From Acidimicrobiaceae bacterium (GTDB taxonomy: Bacteria > Actinomycetota > Acidimicrobiia > Acidimicrobiales > Bog-793), in the NCBI GenBank assembly GCA_003159795.1, contig PLPK01000039.1:19586-52828 (forward strand): DNA of 33,243 nt, read 5' to 3'. Shown here in pieces: positions 11,419-20,031 of this stretch. The position numbers were made by a program, and so were the translations under genes. How positions within the stretch are numbered: the first letter of the stretch is position 1; each line of letters starts with the position of its first letter. The notes under the pieces were generated by a model, which worked only from the letters and a program-made list of their open reading frames with translations, made no database searches and was not told the origin of the DNA.

Positions 11419-11680
11419 AGCTTCCTCCTCATCGATCGGGCATTGGCACCTGGTGGCGAGTGGTGAACACTCGGAACTGGTTGCCGCGGCGTCTTCGGGC
11501 CCGTCCCTCAGCCGCTCTGGATGATGGGTGCAAGTCTGGTCGGCGGGTCCCGACAAGTCAAAATGGCCCGTCGTTGCTCGCTACCTGGGACGCGGCGAAG
11601 ATGGTCGGTGTGACGGCCCTTTCCGACGTGCTTCCCGGGGTCGGTCCCGTGTCGGGAGATTGCGGCGAGGCGCCCGGATC

Positions 11681-13072
11681 GTGAGCGATCTCGTCGTCGT
11701 CGCGACCCGGGGACCGTTCGCGCTCCGCCTCGAGGCGGGCGAGGTGGTGGCCGGTCGCGCCGCCGGCGGGCTCGCGCCAAGCCTCGCCGCGGCGCTCGAG
11801 GGACGGCGTGCCCTCTGGATCGCCGCCGCGGCGTCCCGCGACGAGCGGGAAATCGCGGCGCGCGGCCTGCCGATCCCGGCACCCGAGGGTCTCACCGTCC
11901 GACTCGTCGTGGTACCCGACGAGATCGCCGCCGCTCACCGGCTGATTGCCAACGGCACGTTGTGGTTCCTCCACCACGGGCTGTTCGACAGGGCACATCG
12001 GCCGACGGTCGACCGCCGCTGGCACGAGGCATGGGAGCGCTACCGCGCCTACAACGCGCTGTTTGGCGATGAGATCGCGCGGCTCGCGCCGGCCTCGGCG
12101 ACGGTCGTCATCAACGACTACCAGCTCTCACTCGTCGGCGGCCGCCTCGCCGAGCTGCGTCCGGATCTCGCGACGGTCCATTTCACCCACACGCCGTTCT
12201 GTGTCCCGGAGGAACTGCGGACGCTTCCGAGCGACGTCGCGGCCGAGCTCGTCGGGTCGATCGCGTCGTGCGGTGCCGCCGGGTTCCACACCGAACGCTG
12301 GGCCGGCAACTTCCGGCGCTGCGCCGGCGAGTACCTGGCCGACGAGCCGAGGACCCTTGTCTCCCCGCTCGGAGTCGACCCGCGGCGGCTCGCCCGGGAG
12401 TCGGCCTCGCCGGGCGTCGAGGCCGCGCGCGCCAGGCTCTCCGCGGCCGTCGACGGTCGGCGCATCGTCTTCCGCAGCGACCGGTTGGAGCTGGCGAAGA
12501 ACATCGTGCGGGGCTTCGCGGCCTTCGGGGAGCTGCTCGAGGCGGAGCCGGGCTGGCGAGATTCCGTTGTCTTTCTCGCTCACCTCTACCCGTCGCGGGA
12601 GGAGCTCCCCGAATACCTCGCCTACCGCAACGAGGTGGAGCGCGCGGCCACGCGCCTGAACGAACGCTTCGGAAAGCCGGGCCGCCTACCGGTCATCCTC
12701 GAGATCGCCGACGACCACGACGCCTCCCTCGCCGCGCTGAGCTCGTACGACGTGCTCCTCGTCAACGCCCTGCGCGACGGGATGAACCTCGTCGCGAAGG
12801 AGGGCGCGGTGCTGAACACGCGGGACGGCGTGTTGTGTCTCAGCAAGGAGGTCGGCGCCTTCGAAGCGCTCGGCGAGGCGGCAGTAGCCGTCGAGCCGTT
12901 TGACATCGCGGGGACGGCCCGGGCGATACGGGAGGCGCTGGAGATGCCGGCCTCCGACCGCCACGCCCGAGCACGACGGCTCGCTGAGCTCGCGGCGCTC
13001 CACCCGCCAGCGGAGTGGCTCGAGGGCGTGGTCGCCGAGGCGCGGCCCGGCAGACGGGCGAGCACGAGCTAG
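11681..13072 (+). CDS. otsA: Trehalose-6-phosphate synthase (GT20)
   Basis: VVINDYQLSLV, VHFTHTPFCVPEELRTLP, GAAGFHTERWAGNF, FRSDRLELAKNIVRGFAAFGELLE, LLVNALRDGMNLVAKEGAVLN. Confidence 0.9.
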   Translation: MSDLVVVATRGPFALRLEAGEVVAGRAAGGLAPSLAAALEGRRALWIAAAASRDEREIAARGLPIPAPEGLTVRLVVVPDEIAAAHRLIANGTLWFLHHGLFDRAHRPTVDRRWHEAWERYRAYNALFGDEIARLAPASATVVINDYQLSLVGGRLAELRPDLATVHFTHTPFCVPEELRTLPSDVAAELVGSIASCGAAGFHTERWAGNFRRCAGEYLADEPRTLVSPLGVDPRRLARESASPGVEAARARLSAAVDGRRIVFRSDRLELAKNIVRGFAAFGELLEAEPGWRDSVVFLAHLYPSREELPEYLAYRNEVERAATRLNERFGKPGRLPVILEIADDHDASLAALSSYDVLLVNALRDGMNLVAKEGAVLNTRDGVLCLSKEVGAFEALGEAAVAVEPFDIAGTARAIREALEMPASDRHARARRLAELAALHPPAEWLEGVVAEARPGRRASTS

Positions 13073-13089
13073 CGGGCCGCCGGCTGGAG

Positions 13090-13893
13090 TTAGCTGGCCG
13101 GGGAAGCCCGCTTGGCGAGTTCGTCGAGGAAGCCGAGCGCGCCGGCCGGCCCCTCGACGACGAAGTCAGCGCTGGCGATGAGGGCCTCGGGCGCCTCGGG
13201 GCTCGTCACCGCGACGCGCACGCCCGCGAAGTGGCGGGACTGGGCGAGTGTGTCGACCGCCGTGAACGCCGGGATGTCGCCGACGTCATCGCCGAGGACG
13301 CACCCGGCCGAACAAGCCGCGAGCAGCGACGTGACGACGGACCCCTTGTCGTTAGCGACCGGAAGGACGAGCTCGATCGCCCGCCTGCCCTGCCGGATGG
13401 CGAGGCCGTGGCCTTCGGCGATCTCGTGGGCGAGCTCGATCGCGGCCGGTGCCGCCTCCGGGGCCTGGCGCCAGTGGAGGGTGAGCGCGAGCCCCTTGTC
13501 CTCGACGAAGGCGCCCGTGGGGACGCGGGCATGGGCCTCGCGGATCGCCGCGGCGACCACCCCTGCGTAGTCGTCGACGAGCGGGTCGTAGGCGATCGAG
13601 CCGTCGGGCTCGAGGTGTTCGAGGCCGTAGTGCCCGTAGACCCCGAGACGCGCGAGGGCGGGCCCGATCCCGAGGCGCTCGACGAGAAAGGCGACCGGCC
13701 GGCCCGAAACGACGGCGACGACGCCGAAACGTGCCGTCAGGCGCGCGAGCACGTCGATGGCACCGGGGAGTGGTGGCGCCTCGTTGGGGTTCGGGACGAT
13801 CTCCGCAAGCGTGCCGTCGTAGTCGATGATGACCCCGGTCGTGGACGGCTTCGTGGACAGAAGCGCCAGTGCCCGCTCGACGGCCGGGTTCAG
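13090..13893 (-). CDS. otsB: Trehalose-6-phosphate phosphatase (HAD); probable CTG start
   Basis: Reading upstream of the tracked ORF gives LNPAVERALALLSTKPSTTGVIIDYDGTLAEIVPNPNEAPPLPGAIDVLARLTARFGVVAVVSGRPV; DxDGTL is the HAD nucleophile motif. No ATG/GTG/TTG precedes it after the in-frame upstream stop. Confidence 0.85.
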   Translation of the reverse strand: MNPAVERALALLSTKPSTTGVIIDYDGTLAEIVPNPNEAPPLPGAIDVLARLTARFGVVAVVSGRPVAFLVERLGIGPALARLGVYGHYGLEHLEPDGSIAYDPLVDDYAGVVAAAIREAHARVPTGAFVEDKGLALTLHWRQAPEAAPAAIELAHEIAEGHGLAIRQGRRAIELVLPVANDKGSVVTSLLAACSAGCVLGDDVGDIPAFTAVDTLAQSRHFAGVRVAVTSPEAPEALIASADFVVEGPAGALGFLDELAKRASPAS

Positions 13894-14156
13894 TGCGGTC
13901 GACGTTGACGGGGGGCTTCGGCGAAGAACACGGCGCGCCGACGTTCGACGCGGCGGCGCCTCATGCGGTGAACGACGAGCGGGTCATACGCGGCGGCATC
14001 GTCGGAGTCGGCGAGCGCCGAGACGATCGCGTAGTACCGCGCCGGGGAGATGTCGAGCCGGGCACGTATCGCGTCCCGTTTGCTCGATTTGTCAGACAGC
14101 GTCCACCACTCGCGCTCGAAATCGAGCACCGCGCGCTCGAGTGATGTCAGCGACAT
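13890..14156 (-). CDS. DUF3263 domain-containing protein
   Basis: MSLTSLERAVLDFEREWWTLSDKSSKRDAIRARLDISPARYYAIVSALADSDDAAAYDPLVVHRMRRRRVERRR. Confidence 0.8.
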   Translation of the reverse strand: MSLTSLERAVLDFEREWWTLSDKSSKRDAIRARLDISPARYYAIVSALADSDDAAAYDPLVVHRMRRRRVERRRAVFFAEAPRQRRPH

Positions 14157-14489
14157 GGCCTGTTTTCCACAGCTCGACAATGCCGTGACGAGGCCCGCGA
14201 AGCAAGCATCCTTGCCTGTCCCGCCTTTTAGGCGGGTTGTGCACTACCGAGAGCGATCCCATCCGGGGCATTTCGGCGGCACGCGGACGACCGAGGGAGC
14301 GGCCGGAGCGCGGCGAGCACGCGCGCCACGGCCAGATTCTTGGCTCTATCTCCGGGCAAGGTGGTACAGGGCGAGGCCCGGCTGGCGTCCACCGAGGCGA
14401 CATCGACCGCGACGGAGGACCTGCGCGGCGGAGACCCGTCCGGCGAACGGGCGCCCCGCGCCCGAAGCCTGCCGCCCGGCGCGGTGCCG

Positions 14490-17165
14490 TCAGGTCCCGA
14501 GGAGCCTGCGCACGACGTAGGGAAGGATGCCGCCGTGCCGGTAGTACTCCTCCTCGGTCGGGGTGTCGATCCGGACGACGGCCTCGAACTCCTTGTCGTC
14601 GGCGCACACCCTGACGTGGCGATGGATGAGACCGCCCGGCGGCGCTCCAGCCAGGCCCGACACATCGAACACCTCGGTGCCGGTGAGCCCGAGCGTCGCG
14701 GCATCGTCGCCGGGGAGGAACTCGAGGGGCGCGACACCCATCCCGATGAGGTTCGAGCGGTGGATCCGCTCGTAGCTCTCGACGAGGACGGCTCGCACGC
14801 CGAGGAGGGCGACCCCCTTCGCGGCCCAGTCCCGGGACGACCCCGACCCGTACTCCTTACCCGCCAGCAGGATGAGCGGCATGCCCTCAGTGCGGTAGGT
14901 CTCGGCGACGTCGTAGATCGAGCCGGGGACGCCCTCGGGGAGGTGGACCGAGACGCCGCCCTCCACGCCGCCCGCCAGCCCGTTGCGGATCCTCGGGTTG
15001 GCGAGCGTGCCTCGGATCATGACCTCGTGGTTCCCCCGCCGGGACCCGTAGGAGTTGAACTCGGTCGGCGGGACGCCGTTTCTGACAAGCCACTGGCCCG
15101 CCGGGCTCGAGGGCCGGATCGAACCGGCCGGCGAGATGTGATCGGTCGTCACGGAGTCGCCGAGGACGGCGAGCGCCCGGGCTCCGGTGATGTCGGTGAC
15201 CGGCCGGGGTTCCCGGGGCATGTTCTCGACGAACGGTGGACGGCGGATGTAGGTGGACGTGTCGTCCCACGCGAACTGCAGGCCGGGCGTGACGTCGAGG
15301 GACCGCCAGTTCTCGTCGCCGGCGAAGACGTCGGCGTAGTCCCTCGTGAACATCGCGGACTCGAGGCCGTCCTCGAGGACCGCTGCGACCTCAACCGCCG
15401 TCGGCCATAGTTCACGCAGGTAGACGGGCTTTCCATCCGGCGATTCCCCGAGCGGATCGCGGTAGAGGTCGACGTCCATCGTGCCGGCGAGCGCGTAGGC
15501 GACGACGAGCGGCGGTGACGCGAGGTAGTTCATCCGCACCTCGGGGTGGATGCGCCCCTCGAAGTTCCTGTTGCCCGAGAGGACCGAGACGCAGGAGAGA
15601 GACCCGGCTTCGATGGCGGCGGAGATCTCGGGGGCGAGCGGCCCCGAGTTGCCGATGCAGGTCGTGCAGCCGAAGCCGACGATGCCGAAGCCGAGCTTCT
15701 CGAGGTACGGCATGAGCCCGGTCCGGTCGAGGTAGTCGGCGACGACGCGCGAACCGGGGGCGAGCGACGTTTTCACCCAGGGCTTCGTGGTGAGACCCCG
15801 CTCGACGGCCCGCTGCGCGAGCAGCCCGGCGGCGATCATGACCTGGGGGTTCGAGGTGTTCGTGCAGCTCGTGATGGCGGCGATGACGACGCTGCCGTCG
15901 CCGATCTCGACGGCCCGGCCGTCGGCGAGCGGCGCGGGCACGCGGCGGCTCGCCGCTCCAGTCCGTGTCGTCGCCGAGCGCGAGGTGGCGAGCGAGCGGC
16001 GGAAGGCCTCCTGGGCTCGGTCGAGAGGCACCCGGTCCTGGGGGCGGGACGGCCCAGCGATGCTCGGGACCACCGTCGACAGGTCGAGCGCGAGCGTGGT
16101 GGAGTAGACGGGCTCGTGCGCCGGGTCGTGCCAAAGTCCCTGTGCCTTCGCGTACGCCTCGATGAGCCGGACGAGGGAATCGGGGCGACCGGTGAAGCGC
16201 AGGTAGCGGAGGGTCTCGGCATCGATGGGAAAGATCGTCACCGTCGAGCCGTACTCGGGCGACATGTTGCCGATCGTCGCCCGGTTCTCGAGAGGCACGT
16301 TCGCGAGGCCGGCTCCGAAGCACTCGACGAACTTGCCGACGACGCCGTGGGCCCGCAACAGCTCGGCGATCGTGAGGACGAGATCCGTCGCCGTAGCCCC
16401 CTCGACCAGCGCGCCGTCCAGCCGGAGCCCGACGACCTCGGGGACGAGCATCGAGATCGGCTGGCCGAGCATCGCCGCCTCGGCCTCGATCCCCCCGACG
16501 CCCCAGCCGACGACGCCGAGACCGTTCACCATCGTCGTATGGGAATCGGTCCCGACGAGCGTGTCGGGGTAGGCGGCACCGGTGCCGTCGGTGAAGACGA
16601 CCTGGCTTAGCAGCTCGAGGTTCACCTGGTGGCAGATCCCGGTGTCGGGGGGCACGACGCGCAGGCCGGAGAACGCCTGCTGGCCCCAGTGGAGGAACCG
16701 GTAGCGCTCGGCGTTGCGCTCGAATTCGAGACGCGCGTTCGTCACCAGAGCGTCGGGGCGGCCGGCCACGTCGACGGTGATGGAATGGTCGATGACGAGG
16801 TCGACCGCGATCTGGGGATTGACGGATCCCGGGTCGCCACCGAGTGTGCCGACGGCGTCGCGCAGCGCGGCGAGGTCGACGACGCACGGCACACCGGTGA
16901 AGTCCTGGAGCAGGATGCGGGCCGGGGAGAAGGCGATCTCGCGCGCGACGGGGGCCTGCCCCGCCGCCGAGGCGAGGGCGGCGATGTCGGCGGCGGTGAC
17001 GACCTCACCGTCCTCGTGGCGCAACAGGTTCTCGAGGAGGACCTTCAGCGAATAGGGCAGCCGATCGACGCCGAACTCGCCCGGCAGGGCGTCGAGCTGC
17101 TCGACCGTGTAGTCGGTGCCGCCGACGCTGATGCGCCCCGCGGTGCCGAACGAGTTCAGCCCCAT
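14490..17165 (-). CDS. acnA: Aconitate hydratase
   Basis: Full-length 891 aa; [75 protein letters not shown]. Confidence 0.97.
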   Translation of the reverse strand: MGLNSFGTAGRISVGGTDYTVEQLDALPGEFGVDRLPYSLKVLLENLLRHEDGEVVTAADIAALASAAGQAPVAREIAFSPARILLQDFTGVPCVVDLAALRDAVGTLGGDPGSVNPQIAVDLVIDHSITVDVAGRPDALVTNARLEFERNAERYRFLHWGQQAFSGLRVVPPDTGICHQVNLELLSQVVFTDGTGAAYPDTLVGTDSHTTMVNGLGVVGWGVGGIEAEAAMLGQPISMLVPEVVGLRLDGALVEGATATDLVLTIAELLRAHGVVGKFVECFGAGLANVPLENRATIGNMSPEYGSTVTIFPIDAETLRYLRFTGRPDSLVRLIEAYAKAQGLWHDPAHEPVYSTTLALDLSTVVPSIAGPSRPQDRVPLDRAQEAFRRSLATSRSATTRTGAASRRVPAPLADGRAVEIGDGSVVIAAITSCTNTSNPQVMIAAGLLAQRAVERGLTTKPWVKTSLAPGSRVVADYLDRTGLMPYLEKLGFGIVGFGCTTCIGNSGPLAPEISAAIEAGSLSCVSVLSGNRNFEGRIHPEVRMNYLASPPLVVAYALAGTMDVDLYRDPLGESPDGKPVYLRELWPTAVEVAAVLEDGLESAMFTRDYADVFAGDENWRSLDVTPGLQFAWDDTSTYIRRPPFVENMPREPRPVTDITGARALAVLGDSVTTDHISPAGSIRPSSPAGQWLVRNGVPPTEFNSYGSRRGNHEVMIRGTLANPRIRNGLAGGVEGGVSVHLPEGVPGSIYDVAETYRTEGMPLILLAGKEYGSGSSRDWAAKGVALLGVRAVLVESYERIHRSNLIGMGVAPLEFLPGDDAATLGLTGTEVFDVSGLAGAPPGGLIHRHVRVCADDKEFEAVVRIDTPTEEEYYRHGGILPYVVRRLLGT

Positions 17166-17197
17166 GAAGCCTTCCTTTCCCCCGCCCGGGGCCGACG

Positions 17198-17746
17198 CTA
17201 ACTGGGCGGGACGGTCTTGGGAGCCTCCGAGTCGCCGGTGACGCGGGCCGCCTCCGGGCGGACGCGGTCGCGCAGCCGGCGCAGCAGCGCGACGAGGGTC
17301 TCGGTTTCGCTTGTGTCGAGGACGCCGGCGATCAGTGCCTCGATGTCCCGTTCATGGCGCCGGAGGGCCTCATCGGTGCGCGTCCGCCCGAGCGGGGTGA
17401 GGGCCGCGAACGCACCCCGCCGGTCGTCGGGACACGCCTCCCGGCAAACAAAGCCAGCGTTCGCGAGGCGGTCGATAGCGCGGGTCAACCCGCCGGGCGT
17501 GAGGCCGGTCTGCGCCGCCAGGTCGATCATCCGCAGCCGGGTGCCGGGGGAGCGCTCCAGGCGCACGAGTACCTCGAGGGCGAGCCCGCCCAAGCCGAGC
17601 TCGGATTCGATCCCCGGGGCGAGGGCTCGTCGCAGGCCCCCGGCCGTCTCGAACACGAGCCCGGTGAGCGTGATTCCGGGGGCCTCTGAAGGGTCGCCGG
17701 CGGCGCAAACATCGCTGACGTGCTCGTTTACCGCCTCGACGCTCAC
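17198..17746 (-). CDS. MarR family transcriptional regulator
   Basis: [74 protein letters not shown] wHTH; GTG start overlapping a 9-codon upstream ORF. Confidence 0.88.
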   Translation of the reverse strand: MSVEAVNEHVSDVCAAGDPSEAPGITLTGLVFETAGGLRRALAPGIESELGLGGLALEVLVRLERSPGTRLRMIDLAAQTGLTPGGLTRAIDRLANAGFVCREACPDDRRGAFAALTPLGRTRTDEALRRHERDIEALIAGVLDTSETETLVALLRRLRDRVRPEAARVTGDSEAPKTVPPS

Positions 17747-17772
17747 GGCGTCGGTTCGAGCTCGTCGTCCAT
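17743..17772 (-). CDS. Putative 9-aa upstream ORF (MDDELEPTP*) coupled to marR
   Basis: ATGGACGACGAGCTCGAACCGACGCCGTGA; its TGA overlaps the marR GTG (GTGA). TACACT -10-like hexamer 6 nt upstream of the ATG. Confidence 0.4.
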   Translation of the reverse strand: MDDELEPTP

Positions 17773-17803
17773 GTCAGCAGTGTACCGGATTTTCGGGAAA
17801 ATG

Positions 17804-17832
17804 ATTGCTTGGGCAATAATTGCTGATACAAT
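17804..17832. promoter_or_regulatory. Alternating ATTGC/GCAAT half-sites overlapping the yceI core promoter (candidate MarR operator)
   Basis: ATTGC (17804-17808), GCAAT (17813-17817), ATTGC (17819-17823), then TACAAT -10-like hexamer (17827-17832). Confidence 0.5.
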
Positions 17833-17889
17833 TAGTGACAGATCAAGGACACAAGACAGAACCGCAGTTCACCGAGGAGGAGAGGCACG

Positions 17890-18471
17890 ATGGCAGCAGC
17901 AACCGCAGAGCTGACGAGGGTCGTCGGGGGCGAGACCGTCCCGAACCCGGGAACCTACACACTCGACAAGACCCACACCGTCGTGGCCTTCGTCGCCCGC
18001 CACCTGATGGTGACCAAGATACGCGGCACTTTCGGCGAGTTCGAGGGAACCATCATCGTCGCCGAGGATCCAACCGAGTCGAGCGTCCAGGCGATTATCC
18101 GGACCGACAGCGTGTCGACGGGCGAGGCCCAGCGCGATGCGCACCTGCGTTCGGGTGACTTCTTCGAACAAGACAAGTACCCGACGATGACGTTCTCGAG
18201 CACCGCCGTTCGTCCGGCGGGCGACGGCAAATGGCAGGTCTCGGGAGACCTGAGCATCAAGGACGTGACCCGGCCGGTGGTGCTCGACCTCGAGTTCAAC
18301 GGCGCGACCTCGGATCCGTGGGGCGGGGTCCGACTCGGATTCTCTGCCGCGACCGACATCGACCGCACCGAGTTCGGCGTCACATGGAACACGGCGCTTG
18401 ACGGTGGAGGCGTCGTCGTCGGCAACCGCGTGCGGATCGAGATCGAGGCGGAAGCGGTTCTCGCAAGCTAA
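17890..18471 (+). CDS. YceI family protein (polyisoprenoid-binding/lipocalin-like)
   Basis: GTYTLDKTHTVVAFVARHLMVTKIRGTFGEFEGTI...HLRSGDFFEQDKYPTMTFSST...WQVSGDLSIKDVTRPVVLDLEF; GAGGAGG SD. Confidence 0.95.
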   Translation: MAAATAELTRVVGGETVPNPGTYTLDKTHTVVAFVARHLMVTKIRGTFGEFEGTIIVAEDPTESSVQAIIRTDSVSTGEAQRDAHLRSGDFFEQDKYPTMTFSSTAVRPAGDGKWQVSGDLSIKDVTRPVVLDLEFNGATSDPWGGVRLGFSAATDIDRTEFGVTWNTALDGGGVVVGNRVRIEIEAEAVLAS

Positions 18472-18560
18472 CCTCCCTTGCTTGCGGCGTCGGCGCCGGG
18501 ATCGCCTTGCGACCCGGCGACGCGACGCGTCCGGGCCGCCGCAGCGCGACGCGACGAATC

Positions 18561-18583
18561 GCCTGGTTGTGTGAGCACCAGGC
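18561..18583 (+). terminator. Possible hairpin after yceI
   Basis: GCCTGGT-N9-ACCAGGC perfect 7-bp stem; no U-tract. Confidence 0.25.
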
Positions 18584-18719
18584 GCAACACCAGGGGCAGG
18601 GGTTCGGCGCGGCGGGTCGTCGCGTTCACACGCGAGGCTTCCGCCCCACTGTTATCGTCACGGGCGAGCGGAGCCGATTGCCATCGGGTTCGACCGCCTT
18701 TTCCAGCGAAAGGATCGCC

Positions 18720-19217
18720 ATGACAGTCCGCAATCACGAGTCCAGAACATTCGGCATGCTGCGTCTGCTGCCTCTGGTGCTCGCTGTGTCGTTCGCGGCG
18801 GCCCTGTTGCCCGCGAGCGGCGCCGGTGCCGGGTCGACAAACGCCATTACCGTCAGCGGGGCGCTCAAGGGCACGCTCAAGGTCGTGCCGCGGGTCACCT
18901 GCTCGGGGCTGAACAGTGGTCAGGAGACGCTGAGCTGGAACAGCGCCAAGCTGTCGCCGAAGAAGGCCCAGGCTTGGTCGATCATCTTCAACAAAGTGAC
19001 CCGTCCCGGTACGTTCAAGTTGGTCCCCTCGACCATCCTGCACACCAAGCTGAACGTCGTACTCATGGGTGGCATCGCCTACGCCTGGGTCTCTTCGGCT
19101 GGGAAGCTGACCGTCGGCAAGGGGGGAATGACCGGTTCCATCAATGCGACACTCGGCTTGCACGAGGGTACGGCGACGGGGACGGTCTACCTCAAGGGCA
19201 GCTGGAAGTGCACCTGA
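18720..19217 (+). CDS. Secreted protein of unknown function
   Basis: MTVRNHESRTFGMLRLLPLVLAVSFAAALLPASGAGAGSTNA signal peptide; mature part has two Cys (VTCSG, SWKCT*). Confidence 0.65.
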   Translation: MTVRNHESRTFGMLRLLPLVLAVSFAAALLPASGAGAGSTNAITVSGALKGTLKVVPRVTCSGLNSGQETLSWNSAKLSPKKAQAWSIIFNKVTRPGTFKLVPSTILHTKLNVVLMGGIAYAWVSSAGKLTVGKGGMTGSINATLGLHEGTATGTVYLKGSWKCT

Positions 19218-19284
19218 GCGAATAACGGGATCACCCAACCGGTTCCGGCTTCATCGGGAGTGACGACTTCGGCACAGGTCGTCT

Positions 19285-19840
19285 CATTCCACGATCCGGA
19301 TACGCCCATTGCCGGACGGCCCCGAGCAGGGTCGCCTTGGTCAACTCCCGGTGAGGTAGATCGGGCTGCCGATCCATTGCACTGAGTGGGCGGGGATGGA
19401 GTTCCCCAAATGACGAGCACGATCCACCATTCTGGGTTCGCGCGCCCATGCTCGTGCGCCGCTGGACCCTGACCGTCCTCTTGAGGGCGATCCCCGCCTT
19501 GAGAGCTCGATCACGTCCTGCCAACGCTTCTCGTTGCGCCCGGAGTTCGGAACGTTCGTATGGGCGGGCTCCGGGGCGAGCGCGAGCTCGTCGGCGGGCG
19601 AGAATCGCCTCGAGGTCCATCTCCACGAAGGTCGTCCCCCGGCACGGGACGCGTTTATGCGGACCGACCTCGAGTGTTCCGGTCTTATGGGCGGAGCGCT
19701 GGCGCCCACGGGTTTCGACCTAGCCGAAGACGACGTCCCGGCCCCGTTCGAGCCGGTGCCGTCCCCCGCCGAGCTCTGTGATGGTCTTGTGGACCCCGGC
19801 GACTGCGCCAAGGTGGATCTGGAACCGCGCGGTGGCGACG
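19285..19840 (-). pseudogene. Remnant of KdpD N-terminal sensor domain, opposite in strand to the intact kinase gene
   Basis: Minus-strand reads ARFQIHLGAVAGVHKTITELGGGRHRLERGRDVVFG*VETRGRQRSAHKTGTLEVGPHKRVPCRGTTFVEMDLEAILARR, then in another frame AHTNVPNSGRNEKRWQDVIEL, then back LKAGIALKRTVRVQRRTS...WAYPD. Corresponds to KdpD LGAAPGVGKT...RRLERGTDVVVGFVETHGR...YRGTTFEEMDLDAILARRP...ELAHTNVPGSRNEKRWQDVEELLDAGIDVISTVNVQHLES...NVYPP. Confidence 0.88.
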
Positions 19841-20031
19841 ACTGCAGTGGAGACCGCGTCAGGCGGCTCGTTCGCCGGGTCGGCTATCTCCCCGTTGCCG
19901 CCGACGGCGTGCGCCTGCGCCGTCGTTATCGGCGCGGGATCGTGGGAGCCATCTCGCGCGGTCCTGGCCTCAGGCGTGTCCCGCAGGGTGCTCGGTAGAC
20001 TGCCACCGCAGCGAATGAGACGCGGGACGCC

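Noticed and set aside
11419-11680. Possible leader or riboswitch between thrC-like and otsA genes
   Set aside because: Only a 4-codon MPDR* overlapping the SD and no recognisable T-box or riboswitch core.
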